Below are positions 34,565 to 43,702 of a stretch of DNA of 64,000 nucleotides, piece by piece. The stretch is from Flavobacterium sp. 245 (GTDB taxonomy: Bacteria; Bacteroidota; Bacteroidia; Flavobacteriales; Flavobacteriaceae). The DNA lies in assembly GCF_004362055.1 (NCBI RefSeq), contig NZ_SNXB01000002.1, positions 372,001-436,000 on the forward strand. Direction: 5' to 3'. Position 1 is the first letter of the stretch; each line of letters starts with the position of its first letter. Both the position numbers and the translations under genes were made by a program. The notes under the pieces are model-generated. The model was not told the origin of the DNA. It saw only the letters and a program-made list of their open reading frames with translations, and did not search any database.

Positions 34565-35659
34565 TTACTCTAAAGGTTCTGGAATTTCTAAAGGATCAAC
34601 CACCGGCTCTTGATTGTCATTTACCCAGGCAATGAACAATTTATACCCAATTGAAAAAACTATTGGTCCTACAAACAGCCCAATAAAACCAGACATAATA
34701 AACCCGCCTATAACCCCGAGGAAAATAACCAGCATGGGTACAAGAGCTCCTTTACCCAATAAAAGCGGTTTTAAAACATTATCAGATAAACCGCTGATGA
34801 TGAAAAATATCGTCCAGAAAATGGCATAGCCTGAATCACCTGTAGAGAACAAATAAACGATGACGCCAATATTTATAATAATTGGCCCAATCTGTAAAAT
34901 TGAAAATATCAGGCAAATCAAGGTCAAGATTCCGGCATATGGAATATCGGCCAAAAATAATCCTATCGCTTGAATAATCGTTTGAATAACGGCAACTCCT
35001 AATATTCCTTTTACAACTTGATAAATTGTCGAAACTGAAATGGTCATGATTTCATCTGCTTCATTTCCAGCAATTTTTTTAAGGAATTTCATAGCAAAAA
35101 TTTTAGCTCCAGGTGTAACCAACAAAATACCAGCAATTATAACCGATAATATAAATTGCAGAAATGCCATACCTGAACTTAAAATACTGCCCATAATTTT
35201 TGCCGAAAAATCTTTTATTTGGTCTTGATATTTAATGACACCTTGCTCCAAGTCTGTCGACATAGTAAGCAAAAATTCATATAGAGGCTTCCCTATTATA
35301 GGCCACTCTTTTATAGATTGTCCTGGTGGCGAAATTTTAAGCGTTCCTGCTTCAAAACTGCTTTTCAACTCTAAAAAATTAGCTGTTGCCGCTTTTAAAA
35401 AATAAATTAATGGCAGTAACATGATGGCGATAATAACAAGAGTTATGATTATCGAAGCCAATGTTTTTCGCCCTTTTAAAACTTTCTGCAGAAAATCAAA
35501 TAAGGGAAGAAATACGACCGAAAGTATAACAGCCCAAAGAATTGGCATAAAAAAAGGCAACAACAATTTAAGACAAAATCCGACAATAAGGAAAATGAAA
35601 AATAGCTGTAAAATAGTATCAAAGAGCTCTTTGCGTTTATTTGAATTTGAAGTTTCCAT
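34565..35659 (-). CDS. AI-2E family transporter (PF01594-type membrane protein)
   Basis: 364 residues with about eight membrane helices, an early paired-helix segment (LFFIFLIVGFCLKLLLPFFMPILWAVILSVVF), a soluble stretch in the middle (about 95-165), and the family-typical C-terminal half (GILGVAVIQTIIQAIGLFLADIPYAG, GKGALVPMLVIFLGVIGGFIMSGFIGLFVGPIVFSI). Family members export autoinducer-2 or act as antiporters; the exact substrate cannot be told. Last gene of a minus-strand run after the ion channel (36 bases). Confidence 0.88.
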   Translation of the reverse strand: METSNSNKRKELFDTILQLFFIFLIVGFCLKLLLPFFMPILWAVILSVVFLPLFDFLQKVLKGRKTLASIIITLVIIAIMLLPLIYFLKAATANFLELKSSFEAGTLKISPPGQSIKEWPIIGKPLYEFLLTMSTDLEQGVIKYQDQIKDFSAKIMGSILSSGMAFLQFILSVIIAGILLVTPGAKIFAMKFLKKIAGNEADEIMTISVSTIYQVVKGILGVAVIQTIIQAIGLFLADIPYAGILTLICLIFSILQIGPIIINIGVIVYLFSTGDSGYAIFWTIFFIISGLSDNVLKPLLLGKGALVPMLVIFLGVIGGFIMSGFIGLFVGPIVFSIGYKLFIAWVNDNQEPVVDPLEIPEPLE

Positions 35660-35695
35660 GTTTATTTTGATTTAGATATGATTGGTTAAATTTGA

Positions 35696-36388
35696 TTATT
35701 CTTGTTTTTTGATAGAAAAGTTGGCATCAGAAACCAATCTTCCTATTAAGATGACGGGATATAAAACTCCTGTGAGAACTTCAATCTGAACTAAAGAGCG
35801 TGCCAAAGGATGCAGCGGCACTATTTCACCAAAACCTGTTGAAGTAATACTGATATAACTGAAATACATAAAACTTGCCTGATCGCTATTGCTTTCAAAT
35901 TGAGATTTGACTATGTTAAAAGAACCCTCGATATGCCTAAACAGAAATAAATACAAGGTGCACCAAAGATGAACCAGCAGCATATAAACCACAACTGATC
36001 CTATAATACGATACGTTGTTACAGGTCCGGGCTCTAAAACTTTTCTTAAAACCAGAGAAATTAAAAGTCCCATGACCGCTATAGTCAAAAAGAGGTCTGC
36101 AAATAAAATAATAATGTTTCTGTTGAAATAATCAATCCACTGAATGATGACAAACAAAATGGGAATAATTGAAATAACAAGAGCCTGCTTTTTGTGCTTT
36201 GAAAGCGAAAAAATTCCCGCAAACAAAAACAGCATCCAGAAAATATTGAGTCCGACCATAAAACGCGGATAACTTCCAAAAAATGGAATGGCAATAAAAT
36301 GCATTATAAAAAGCAGGATCAGCATACCTCCCAGCCCACTTTCTTCAGCCCATAAGCGATATAAAAAGCGATTCTTTTTTTCCATCAT
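35696..36388 (-). CDS. two-pore-helix-type ion channel protein
   Basis: 230 residues with about six membrane helices. The last two flank a pore loop: YISITSTGFGEIVPLHP (about 179-193), in which STGFGE stands where K+ channels carry TVGYGD. The preceding helix and the following hydrophobic segment (EVLTGVLYPVILIGRLV) match the Ion_trans_2 layout. Thr-Gly-Phe-Gly still fits a cation pore, and the Phe substitution is found in some bacterial K+ channels. No cytoplasmic ligand-binding domain. It lies 40 bases after the MFS efflux gene, probably in the same transcript. Confidence 0.8.
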   Translation of the reverse strand: MMEKKNRFLYRLWAEESGLGGMLILLFIMHFIAIPFFGSYPRFMVGLNIFWMLFLFAGIFSLSKHKKQALVISIIPILFVIIQWIDYFNRNIIILFADLFLTIAVMGLLISLVLRKVLEPGPVTTYRIIGSVVVYMLLVHLWCTLYLFLFRHIEGSFNIVKSQFESNSDQASFMYFSYISITSTGFGEIVPLHPLARSLVQIEVLTGVLYPVILIGRLVSDANFSIKKQE

Positions 36389-36428
36389 AATAACTCATTT
36401 TATTAATTTAAATGCTTTGTGCTAAAAC

Positions 36429-38000
36429 TCAAATTGGTATTGGCTCTACTTCTACTTTTCCTATTGGCCTGCGCCAAAGTTTAAAAAGAAGAATTATAAA
36501 AATGGGCAAAAAACAAATTGCCGACATGACGAGATAAATATCTTTATAGGCTAATAATATTGAAGCTTGCGATGTTTGATTTGAAAGGCTTTTTTCTGCT
36601 TTTTTTTGGGCCTCAGCATCTGATAATCCCATATATACAAAGTTTCTTTTTGAACTAGCCAGTTGATTTTGTGCCATTTTATTCACTTCTGTCAATTGCT
36701 GACTTAAGCCTGTTTTGTGCTGTACATTCATATTCGAAATAAAGGTTGCTAAAACAGCTCCACCTAAAAGTGAGGCAAAAACGGCCTGCGCTATAATACC
36801 GCTCATCATTCTTGAAGTACTTAATTGTGGTGGCACTCCTTCAGAAATATATAATAAGGAAACTGGAAAAAGAAATCCCATTCCGATGCCTTTAAAGACT
36901 AATGGCAGAAAAAAATCAGAGGAATCTATCCCTGGATAAAATCTAAAAAAGAGCACTATGTGATATAATCCGTAGCAGGCAAAGCCAATAATCCAGATGG
37001 TTGCCAGATAAATTCGTTTATATAACAAATAGGTTGAAAGCGGAATCGACAAGCATAAACCAAACAGCAATGCCAAATGCGTCAATGCATTAAGCACAGA
37101 ATCAAATCCCAAAACATTGGTCATATAACCGGTTACAACACTTCCTGTTCCATTAATTATTCCGATATAAAACATCAAAAAAGCACCAATAACTACATTT
37201 TTATGTTTATAAACATCTGGATTGATGATTGGATCAGCTGTAAAACGAACATGAAGCAAGTATATTCCGGCTGTTATAAATAGAAATCCAATTGCCAATG
37301 CTATTTTTGGATCGCTTAACCAATTTCTGGTTTGACCTTCGGCACACAAAAAGAGAATAATGATGAAAAATAAAATCATGATCATCCAGCCTCTCCAGTC
37401 AAACTGAAATGGTTGTTTCATTGGCGCAACATCTGCTTTATAAAAAAACCAAGCCAAAATAATACAGATTAAAAAGTTGACATTTAAAAAGTAAATTCCG
37501 AAAGTCCAATCATGAAGACTGGTAAAATGCGCGCCCAAATATTGATAAAGATGCTGGCTTCCTTTTTGAATAAACTGAAGAATCCCATACAGCAAAGCCA
37601 TATTAAAAACCGGATTGTACTTTAATAAAATAGGTACCATTGATGCAAATATTCCTATTACCGATATTATAGCCAGAAGCGATCTAAAAAAAACAAACCA
37701 TTCGATCGTTGATACAAATAATAAAGCCGTATTGAAAATCAGCGACAAAAAACCAGCCGACAAAATCATGGTCCTGATTTTGATTTGCTTTCCTAATTTT
37801 AATCCTAAAGGCATAAAGGCAAGCATAGCGAAAATGGGAATGTAAATCGAATAGGTAAAAACCGTCGTCGAAGCTCCAAAATGACCCATAATCTGCGAAT
37901 TATCATAAGTTGTGATATTCAGTCCATTAAAAAAAGGAATCGTTAGGATATACAATCCTAAAAGGGTAAAAAAAATGCTTCCTTTTTTTCCTGCAATCAT
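36429..38000 (-). CDS. MFS efflux transporter, DHA2-like (EmrB type)
   Basis: 523 residues with about 14 membrane helices, the DHA2 count. Helix-rich segments include GHFGASTTVFTYSIYIPIFAMLAFMPLG and a motif-A-like loop LGLKLGKQIKIR between helices 2 and 3. The long loop near 440-490 (VNKMAQNQLASSKRNFVYMGLSDAEAQKKAEKS) is typical of Bacteroidota EmrB-like proteins. It starts 3 bases after the HlyD gene, which follows the TolC gene by 11 bases: a full tripartite drug or toxicant pump. Confidence 0.88.
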   Translation of the reverse strand: MIAGKKGSIFFTLLGLYILTIPFFNGLNITTYDNSQIMGHFGASTTVFTYSIYIPIFAMLAFMPLGLKLGKQIKIRTMILSAGFLSLIFNTALLFVSTIEWFVFFRSLLAIISVIGIFASMVPILLKYNPVFNMALLYGILQFIQKGSQHLYQYLGAHFTSLHDWTFGIYFLNVNFLICIILAWFFYKADVAPMKQPFQFDWRGWMIMILFFIIILFLCAEGQTRNWLSDPKIALAIGFLFITAGIYLLHVRFTADPIINPDVYKHKNVVIGAFLMFYIGIINGTGSVVTGYMTNVLGFDSVLNALTHLALLFGLCLSIPLSTYLLYKRIYLATIWIIGFACYGLYHIVLFFRFYPGIDSSDFFLPLVFKGIGMGFLFPVSLLYISEGVPPQLSTSRMMSGIIAQAVFASLLGGAVLATFISNMNVQHKTGLSQQLTEVNKMAQNQLASSKRNFVYMGLSDAEAQKKAEKSLSNQTSQASILLAYKDIYLVMSAICFLPIFIILLFKLWRRPIGKVEVEPIPI

Positions 38001-38003
38001 CTT

Positions 38004-39065
38004 TTATTTTTTTACATCGACAGTTACATTCATTCCTGGTCTTACATCTTGCAAGTCTTTTGCAGGATTTTCAAATTCTATTTTTACTGGAATCCGTTGT
38101 GTGATTTTTACAAAGTTTCCTGTTGAATTATCTGGTTCTACCATCGAAAACTTCGCGCCCGTTGCGGGAGAAAATCCAGTTACTTTTCCTTTAAACTCTT
38201 TTCCATCAAGCGCATCAATTGTAATGGTAACTTCTTGACCGGGTTTTATTTTTTCTATCTGAGTTTCTTTGAAATTGGCTGAGACCCATAATTTTTGATT
38301 TAAAACAATAGTTGCTATCGTTTGATTTGTATTAATTAATTCTCCAATAGACAAATTTCGTTCACCTACATATCCGTCTCCCGGCGCAATAACAGCTGTA
38401 TAGGACAATTGCAGTTTTGCAGCATCAAGATCAGCTTTTTTGCGTGCAACGGTTGCTCTGGACGCTTCGAGATTAATATTGCTTTGTTTAGTTACTGAAG
38501 TACTGGCTTCCAAACTTTTTTGACCGGCTTTTACATAAGCTTCTTCCGATTTTAATTTTGAAATTACTTGATCATATTGGTTTCTGGTCACGGCCGAATC
38601 AGCATACATATTTTTGAAGCGCTGATAATCTTTTTGCGCTTTTTCAAGACTCGCCATATCGCCCGCCAGTTTCTCTTTTCCCGATGCTTGATTGGATGCC
38701 GACGTTGTAATATTTTGTTCCAACGAATGAAGATTTCCTTCGGCTATAGCCAAATCCGCTTCGGCCTGTTTTACTTTTATTATATATTCTGAATCATCAA
38801 GAATCACCAGCGTATCGCCTTTATGAACAAACTGATTGGCCTCAAACCTGATTTCTTTAATATGTCCTGTTGCTCTTGCTGCAACACTGTTGATATAAGC
38901 TTCAACCTGAGCGTTATTAGTGGTTTCATAAGTACTGAAATCAAAAAACAAACTCAAAATCCACAAACCTCCTGCAATCAAAAAAACAAAAGACAGCACA
39001 GTAAGAATGGTATTTCTCTTTTTATCTTTCAGATTGGTTTCATTTTGTGCATTTGCTTCGCTCAT
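38004..39065 (-). CDS. HlyD/EmrA-family periplasmic adaptor of the MFS pump
   Basis: 353 residues: one N-terminal membrane helix (about 18-36, ILTVLSFVFLIAGGLWILSLFF), lipoyl half-motif (ATGHIKEIRFEANQFVHKGDTLVILDD), coiled coil about 85-200, second lipoyl half (AVIAPGDGYVGERNLSIGELINTNQTIATIV) and a C-terminal barrel domain (PGQEVTITIDALDGKEFKGKVTGFSPATGAKFS). The PATGAxFS motif is characteristic of EmrA-type adaptors. It links the MFS protein and the TolC-like channel encoded on each side. Confidence 0.92.
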   Translation of the reverse strand: MSEANAQNETNLKDKKRNTILTVLSFVFLIAGGLWILSLFFDFSTYETTNNAQVEAYINSVAARATGHIKEIRFEANQFVHKGDTLVILDDSEYIIKVKQAEADLAIAEGNLHSLEQNITTSASNQASGKEKLAGDMASLEKAQKDYQRFKNMYADSAVTRNQYDQVISKLKSEEAYVKAGQKSLEASTSVTKQSNINLEASRATVARKKADLDAAKLQLSYTAVIAPGDGYVGERNLSIGELINTNQTIATIVLNQKLWVSANFKETQIEKIKPGQEVTITIDALDGKEFKGKVTGFSPATGAKFSMVEPDNSTGNFVKITQRIPVKIEFENPAKDLQDVRPGMNVTVDVKK

Positions 39066-39076
39066 AAACGTATATT

Positions 39077-40411
39077 TTAAAGTTTTCCCATTGCATATTG
39101 CAACGAATAATATTGAATTATTAAATCGAGATTGGCATTCACCAATGAAATTCGGGAGTTATTCAATTGTAATTCGGCATCAACTATTTCGCTGATTAAT
39201 GCAAAATCATTGTCATAACGGCTTTTTACTATTTTATAATTACTCATTGACAGCTCAACATCCTTTTTAAAAGTCTTAATATTTTCTTTGCTTTCGGCAT
39301 ATCTTACATAAGCATTTTTAACCTCTGTACTTATTTGATCTTTAGTTACCTGCAGTGCAATATTGCTTTTATCAATCTCGAGTTTGTCTCCTGAAATGCG
39401 GTGTTTTAAATTATAAAAACTTGAAACATCCCAATTTAATGAAACACCCGCCGCCCAATAATTCAGAATATTTACATAACTGGGCCATTGTGCAGGATAT
39501 TCAGTATTCAAAATCAGATTGGCGTTTATATTTGGCATAAAACCGCTTTTAGTTAAACTCAAAGACGATTCAGATAATTTAATTTTAACTTCGGCTCTTT
39601 TTATTTCTTCTCTATTTTGATAAGCTTCAGCTAAACTTTCCTGCAGATTTAGATTTTCTGTCGGCAGCATACTTTCTGTAACTATCGGTCTTAAAATTGT
39701 ATTCGTTGGAAAACCAATTATAATATCCAGATAATTGCTGATCAATTCTATTGTATTTGTACTTCTAAAAACAGATACTTTAAAATTAGACTGCTGTAAT
39801 TCAGTTCTTAACAAGTCACTTTTGATGTTTTGTCCATTATCGACACGCGACTTTAACTGTCTGATACGAAGATCAGTATTAATTATATTTTGTTTCGTTA
39901 CTTCAATTTGCCTGTATAATTTTTCGAGTGTAAAATATTGCTCTGTGATTGCATTTTTAACATCAGCTTCAGTCATTTTTACGACAGACTGTTGCATTTG
40001 GCTCAAAAGTTCCTGTTGATCTATTCGTTTATTAATCGCGCTTCCGGCGTAAATTGGCAGTGATGAGATGATATTGGCAAAAGCCTGATGATTATAATAA
40101 TCTACTGAAATATTGCTCTCATAAAAACCTTTATAAATTTTAGGATCGCCAATATAAGTATAGCCTCCATTTAGGCCAATCCGAGGCATTTTAGCAATTT
40201 TTGCCTGACCGACATTTTCATTGGCAATAGCCAAATCGGTGTTGGCCATTTTAAGCTGACGGTTATTTTGGATACCTAATGTTATTGCCTCATCTAATTT
40301 TATTGGTTTTGCAGTTCCAAGACTATCCTGCTGGCCAAAACTTAAATTGGCGCAACAGCAGGCAAAAGCCAAAAACTTTAATTTAAAATCTTTTAACGGA
40401 CAATAATTCAT
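39077..40411 (-). CDS. TolC-family outer-membrane protein of the MFS pump
   Basis: 444 residues; signal peptide about 1-26 (LAFACCCANLSFGQQ), then the two OEP repeats with long helices (LGIQNNRQLKMANTDLAIANENVGQAKIAKMPRIGLNGGYTYIG and the second at about 260-300). First gene of the TolC-HlyD-MFS run. Upstream lies a 22-bp palindrome (40544-40565) and a second inverted repeat GAATTCC-N5-GGAAATT, which are candidate operators. No local repressor gene is present in the window. Confidence 0.9.
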   Translation of the reverse strand: MNYCPLKDFKLKFLAFACCCANLSFGQQDSLGTAKPIKLDEAITLGIQNNRQLKMANTDLAIANENVGQAKIAKMPRIGLNGGYTYIGDPKIYKGFYESNISVDYYNHQAFANIISSLPIYAGSAINKRIDQQELLSQMQQSVVKMTEADVKNAITEQYFTLEKLYRQIEVTKQNIINTDLRIRQLKSRVDNGQNIKSDLLRTELQQSNFKVSVFRSTNTIELISNYLDIIIGFPTNTILRPIVTESMLPTENLNLQESLAEAYQNREEIKRAEVKIKLSESSLSLTKSGFMPNINANLILNTEYPAQWPSYVNILNYWAAGVSLNWDVSSFYNLKHRISGDKLEIDKSNIALQVTKDQISTEVKNAYVRYAESKENIKTFKKDVELSMSNYKIVKSRYDNDFALISEIVDAELQLNNSRISLVNANLDLIIQYYSLQYAMGKL

Positions 40412-40543
40412 CTAATTTTACGCGTTTAAAACTGATATCACAATATTGATTTGCAACTACATAAACAAAACTCTAAACTTTTTAATTTCTCCTTTATAAT
40501 AAATAAATGTAGAGAATTCCTAATAAGGAAATTGCAGTAACTT

Positions 40544-40565
40544 GTTCCATTTTATAAAATGAAAC
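40544..40565. promoter_or_regulatory. 22-bp palindromic operator candidate, site B (efflux pump / outer-membrane barrel)
   Basis: GTTCCA-TTTTATAAAA-TGAAAC. The central ten bases form a perfect palindrome; the outer arms match the adhesin-promoter site except one base. It lies between the divergent TolC-like and BamA-like genes, 133 bases before the first and 91 before the second. Confidence 0.55.
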
Positions 40566-40656
40566 ACTTTAAATCGCAGTTGGAAGCCATAAAAAATAAA
40601 TAGGTTATAAATTAGATGAAAAACAATTTTTGTTTCCTAATTTCATCTCAATCTAC

Positions 40657-41730
40657 ATGCAAAAGATCTCAATAATTATAGTTTATATGCTGGTTTCGTT
40701 TGCTTCATTGGCACAATCAACAAAAGCCGACACTACTTCTACGGCAAAGGCGCCTCCGAAGAATATTGATTTTAATGTAATGCCTTACATAAGCTACAAC
40801 AGAACGCTCGATTTTATGTTTGGCGCTATCCCAATGATGATGTACAAAACAAATAAAGCCGATACAATCTCGCCAAAATCATTATCTGGAATCACAGCAA
40901 TTTATACAACTAACAAATCCTATTTCATTTGTTCTTTTAATAAATGGCATTTTAACGAAGACAAATGGCGCGCACAGCTTTTTTTTATAACTGGAAATCA
41001 AAATTCACAATTTTTCATGGATGATTTTGACAATCCAGATTTTTATGATTATTCAACCAAAACAACTCTTATTAGTGTAAGCGGACTCCGAAAAGTATTC
41101 AAATCATTTTATGCCGGCGCGGGCTATACATATGCACATTATGATACAACCTATCAAGATGATATTCAGCCTGCCTCTACTACTCATACAAATGGCTTGC
41201 AAGTCATTGCGCTTTATGACACTAGAGACGCAGTATACTATCCCACTACGGGAAATAAAATAAGGGCAAGATGGATTAGTTATCCTGAATGGTTTGGCAA
41301 TGATGTCAATGCCAATAAAATTATTTCGGAGTACAATACTTATTTTCCAATGCGCGATAAAAAAGATGTACTCGCTGCACGTTTTGCTGGTAAATTCGGA
41401 TTAGGAAATATTTCTTTTGAGCAACAGGTTACAATCGGCAACGATGACATCAGAGGTTATTCTGAAGGAAAATACCGTGGCGATGGACTTATGGCTTTAC
41501 AAGGCGAATACAGATATAATTTTCACAAAAGAATGGGAGTTGTAGGTTTTGCCGGCGTAGCAACTATTTACGGATCTGACACTCCAAGTTTTGACTGGAA
41601 ATTATATCCCGGAGCTGGCGTTGGCTATCGCTACAGAGCCTTTAAAAACGAAAAGTTTAATATAGGTTTAGACGGTGCTGTGGGAAAAGGCGACTGGGGA
41701 ATTTATTTTAGAATTGGAGAAGCTTTCTAG
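40657..41730 (+). CDS. BamA/Omp85-superfamily-like outer-membrane beta-barrel protein
   Basis: 357 residues from the ATG at 40657; an in-frame TTG at 40630 would add nine residues, but the ATG start gives a clean signal peptide (MQKISIIIVYMLVSFASLAQS). The barrel part carries the Omp85-type features: VIALYDTRDAVYYPTTGNKIRARW, FGLGNISFEQQVTIGNDDIRGYSEGKYRGDGLMALQGEYRYNF with the R-G-Y-x-E pattern near the lock strand, and the GAGVGYRYR C-terminal strands. No POTRA domains are present, so it is a barrel-only member. It might export or insert a specific protein; no partner is evident. Divergent from the pump genes. Confidence 0.8.
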   Translation: MQKISIIIVYMLVSFASLAQSTKADTTSTAKAPPKNIDFNVMPYISYNRTLDFMFGAIPMMMYKTNKADTISPKSLSGITAIYTTNKSYFICSFNKWHFNEDKWRAQLFFITGNQNSQFFMDDFDNPDFYDYSTKTTLISVSGLRKVFKSFYAGAGYTYAHYDTTYQDDIQPASTTHTNGLQVIALYDTRDAVYYPTTGNKIRARWISYPEWFGNDVNANKIISEYNTYFPMRDKKDVLAARFAGKFGLGNISFEQQVTIGNDDIRGYSEGKYRGDGLMALQGEYRYNFHKRMGVVGFAGVATIYGSDTPSFDWKLYPGAGVGYRYRAFKNEKFNIGLDGAVGKGDWGIYFRIGEAF

Positions 41731-41752
41731 TGCCTTCAAAGGATTACTTTCA

Positions 41753-42490
41753 TCACATATTTTCGTAAACAACCACACAAACCGAAACAAAAAATCCGAC
41801 CACTGTATAAACTCCTGCTGATTTATGCCCGTGTTCATAAGCTTCCGGGATCATTGAATTTGCCAGCATCATTAGTATCGCGCCTCCTGCAAAAGCCTGA
41901 ATAAAAGAAAGCCATTCGTTTGACGCATCTCCAAAAATAGAATAACCTGCCAAAGAAGCCAAAGCACATAAAAGTGTAATAAATAGCCAAAGCATGATTA
42001 TTTTTTTATTGCTCCAATTTCCTTTTTTCATTCCAGATGAACCCGCAATTGCTTCGGGCAGATTCGAAATAAAAACCGCAACCAGCATAGCTAGACTTCC
42101 TGTTTGATGTTTGAAAAAACCCAATCCTATAATAATTGATTCTGGAATTCCGTCCAGTATTATAGCGAGCACCATTGGAACAATTAAATTCGATTCTTTG
42201 GCTGCTCCGATTTTCAATCTATTTTTAGCACCAAAATGGCCAATAAGACGGTCAGCGCCATAAAATAATAATGCACCACTAAAAAACCCGAAAGTTGGAT
42301 AATTGCTTCCTCGCCCAAGTTTTACAGCTTCGAAAATTAATTCATAAGAAATGGCCGAAATCAAAGTCCCTGCTCCAAATCCCATAATTTTCCCGATGAG
42401 GCTACTGCTTAAATTAAATCGGATAGCAATTATGCCTCCCAGAAGTAAGGAAGACGTTGCTAATAAACCAAATAAAAAAGCATGCAGCAT
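41753..42490 (-). CDS. ZIP-family divalent metal transporter
   Basis: 245 residues with about eight membrane helices. The ZIP signature is clear: helix 4 VPMVLAIILDGIPESIIIGLGF, helix 5 VAVFISNLPEAIAGSSGMKK, and helix 7 AIL(M)LANSMIPEAYEHG. The conserved His/Asp/Glu positions of helices 4 and 5 read D-G-I-P-E-S and N-L-P-E-A, so the metal site retains acidic residues but lacks the usual His of helix 4. It could carry zinc or another divalent ion. A stem-loop (42514-42548) lies just upstream. Confidence 0.85.
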   Translation of the reverse strand: MLHAFLFGLLATSSLLLGGIIAIRFNLSSSLIGKIMGFGAGTLISAISYELIFEAVKLGRGSNYPTFGFFSGALLFYGADRLIGHFGAKNRLKIGAAKESNLIVPMVLAIILDGIPESIIIGLGFFKHQTGSLAMLVAVFISNLPEAIAGSSGMKKGNWSNKKIIMLWLFITLLCALASLAGYSIFGDASNEWLSFIQAFAGGAILMMLANSMIPEAYEHGHKSAGVYTVVGFFVSVCVVVYENM

Positions 42491-42513
42491 TTAAAATATT
42501 TTTAAACAGCTTC

Positions 42514-42548
42514 ATAGGTTTTATTAAACCATATATAATAAAACCTAT
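42514..42548. repeat. 12-bp inverted repeat upstream of the ZIP gene
   Basis: ATAGGTTTTATT-N11-AATAAAACCTAT. Perfect 12-bp arms, no strong T-run after it, so it is more likely an operator or mRNA leader hairpin than a terminator. Position: 24 bases before the ZIP start on the minus strand. Confidence 0.5.
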
Positions 42549-42610
42549 TCGGCCATCATTAACTAAACCAATTATAAAAAATGAAACCTCTTATCGTTTA
42601 TTTCAAACTC

Positions 42611-43678
42611 TTAATATTCCAAGAATATTTTTTGGAGTTCGTCTAGTTTTCTAGGCTTAAGCAATGCCACGGTTAATAGAATTCTAGATTTTTGCGGATT
42701 TAATCCATAAGATGCAATAAGTCCTAATTCATCATCATTGCACTCCACATTACGCCCTACAATTCCTGTTGCAACGCGCGAACTTCTTACCACGATAATT
42801 CCTTTTTTGCTGGCTCTTGCACAGGCGTCCAGCGATTCTTTATTCATATTTCCATTTCCCACTCCTGCAATTACAATTCCCTTGGCTCCTTTTTCAATCG
42901 ATGCATCTATCAAATCTGCTTTCATATCAGCGTCAGCATAAATAATATCAACACGCGGAAAAGCGGTAACACCTTTTACATCAAATTCAGACGTTTTCCC
43001 ATATTTCTGATCAGGATAATGGTAAAAATCATTTATTCCATAAGAAGTTGTTCCAATAAGCCCACGAATTGGCGACATAAAAGTCTGAACGGCCGTAGTG
43101 CTTACTTTTGTCAATGCCTGAGCAGAATGTATCCAGTCATTCATCACTAAAAGAACGCCGTGGCCTTTAGCCTTTGGGTCTGCCGCTACCGCAATTGCAT
43201 TATATAAATTTAAAGGTCCATCGGCACTAATAGCCGTTGAGGGACGCATTGAACCTACAAGCACAACTGGTTTATCTGTTTTCACAACCAGATTTAAAAA
43301 ATAAGCGGTTTCTTCCATAGTATCAGTTCCATGTGTAATCACAAAACCATCGACATCTTTGCTTGATGCTAGTTCATTAATTCGGTTTGCGACTTTCATC
43401 ATAATTTCAAACGACATATCCTGAGATCCAACATTCGCAATCTGTTCGCCTTTAATGTCTGCCAATTTCATTGCATCGGGAACAGCATTTACCATAGCGT
43501 CAATTGTAACCTGACCTGATGTATATCCAGACTGTACTCCTGTTTTAGCGGCACCTGCAATTGTACCTCCTGTAGCCAAAATAAGGACTTTAGGTTTTGC
43601 CTGTCCAAACATGCTGATGCTAAAAGATAACAATACCAGCAAAAGAATTTTCTTAGAAAATATGATATTTAATTTCAT
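42611..43678 (-). CDS. ansB: exported type II L-asparaginase
   Basis: 355 residues. Signal peptide about 1-26 (ILLLVLLSFSISMFGQAK) directs it to the periplasm. Asparaginase motifs: LILATGGTIAGA with nucleophile Thr39 and FVITHGTDTMEETAYFL with the second Thr and Asp. It hydrolyses L-asparagine to aspartate and ammonia. An exported aspartase gene lies 24 bases upstream on the same strand, so the two likely work in series outside the cytoplasm. Confidence 0.93.
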   Translation of the reverse strand: MKLNIIFSKKILLLVLLSFSISMFGQAKPKVLILATGGTIAGAAKTGVQSGYTSGQVTIDAMVNAVPDAMKLADIKGEQIANVGSQDMSFEIMMKVANRINELASSKDVDGFVITHGTDTMEETAYFLNLVVKTDKPVVLVGSMRPSTAISADGPLNLYNAIAVAADPKAKGHGVLLVMNDWIHSAQALTKVSTTAVQTFMSPIRGLIGTTSYGINDFYHYPDQKYGKTSEFDVKGVTAFPRVDIIYADADMKADLIDASIEKGAKGIVIAGVGNGNMNKESLDACARASKKGIIVVRSSRVATGIVGRNVECNDDELGLIASYGLNPQKSRILLTVALLKPRKLDELQKIFLEY

Positions 43679-43702
43679 GGTTATAAGTTTTTAAGTTGAG
43701 AG

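Noticed and set aside
37912..38238. 108-residue plus-strand ORF across the HlyD/MFS junction
   Set aside because: Overlaps two real genes antisense; no support.
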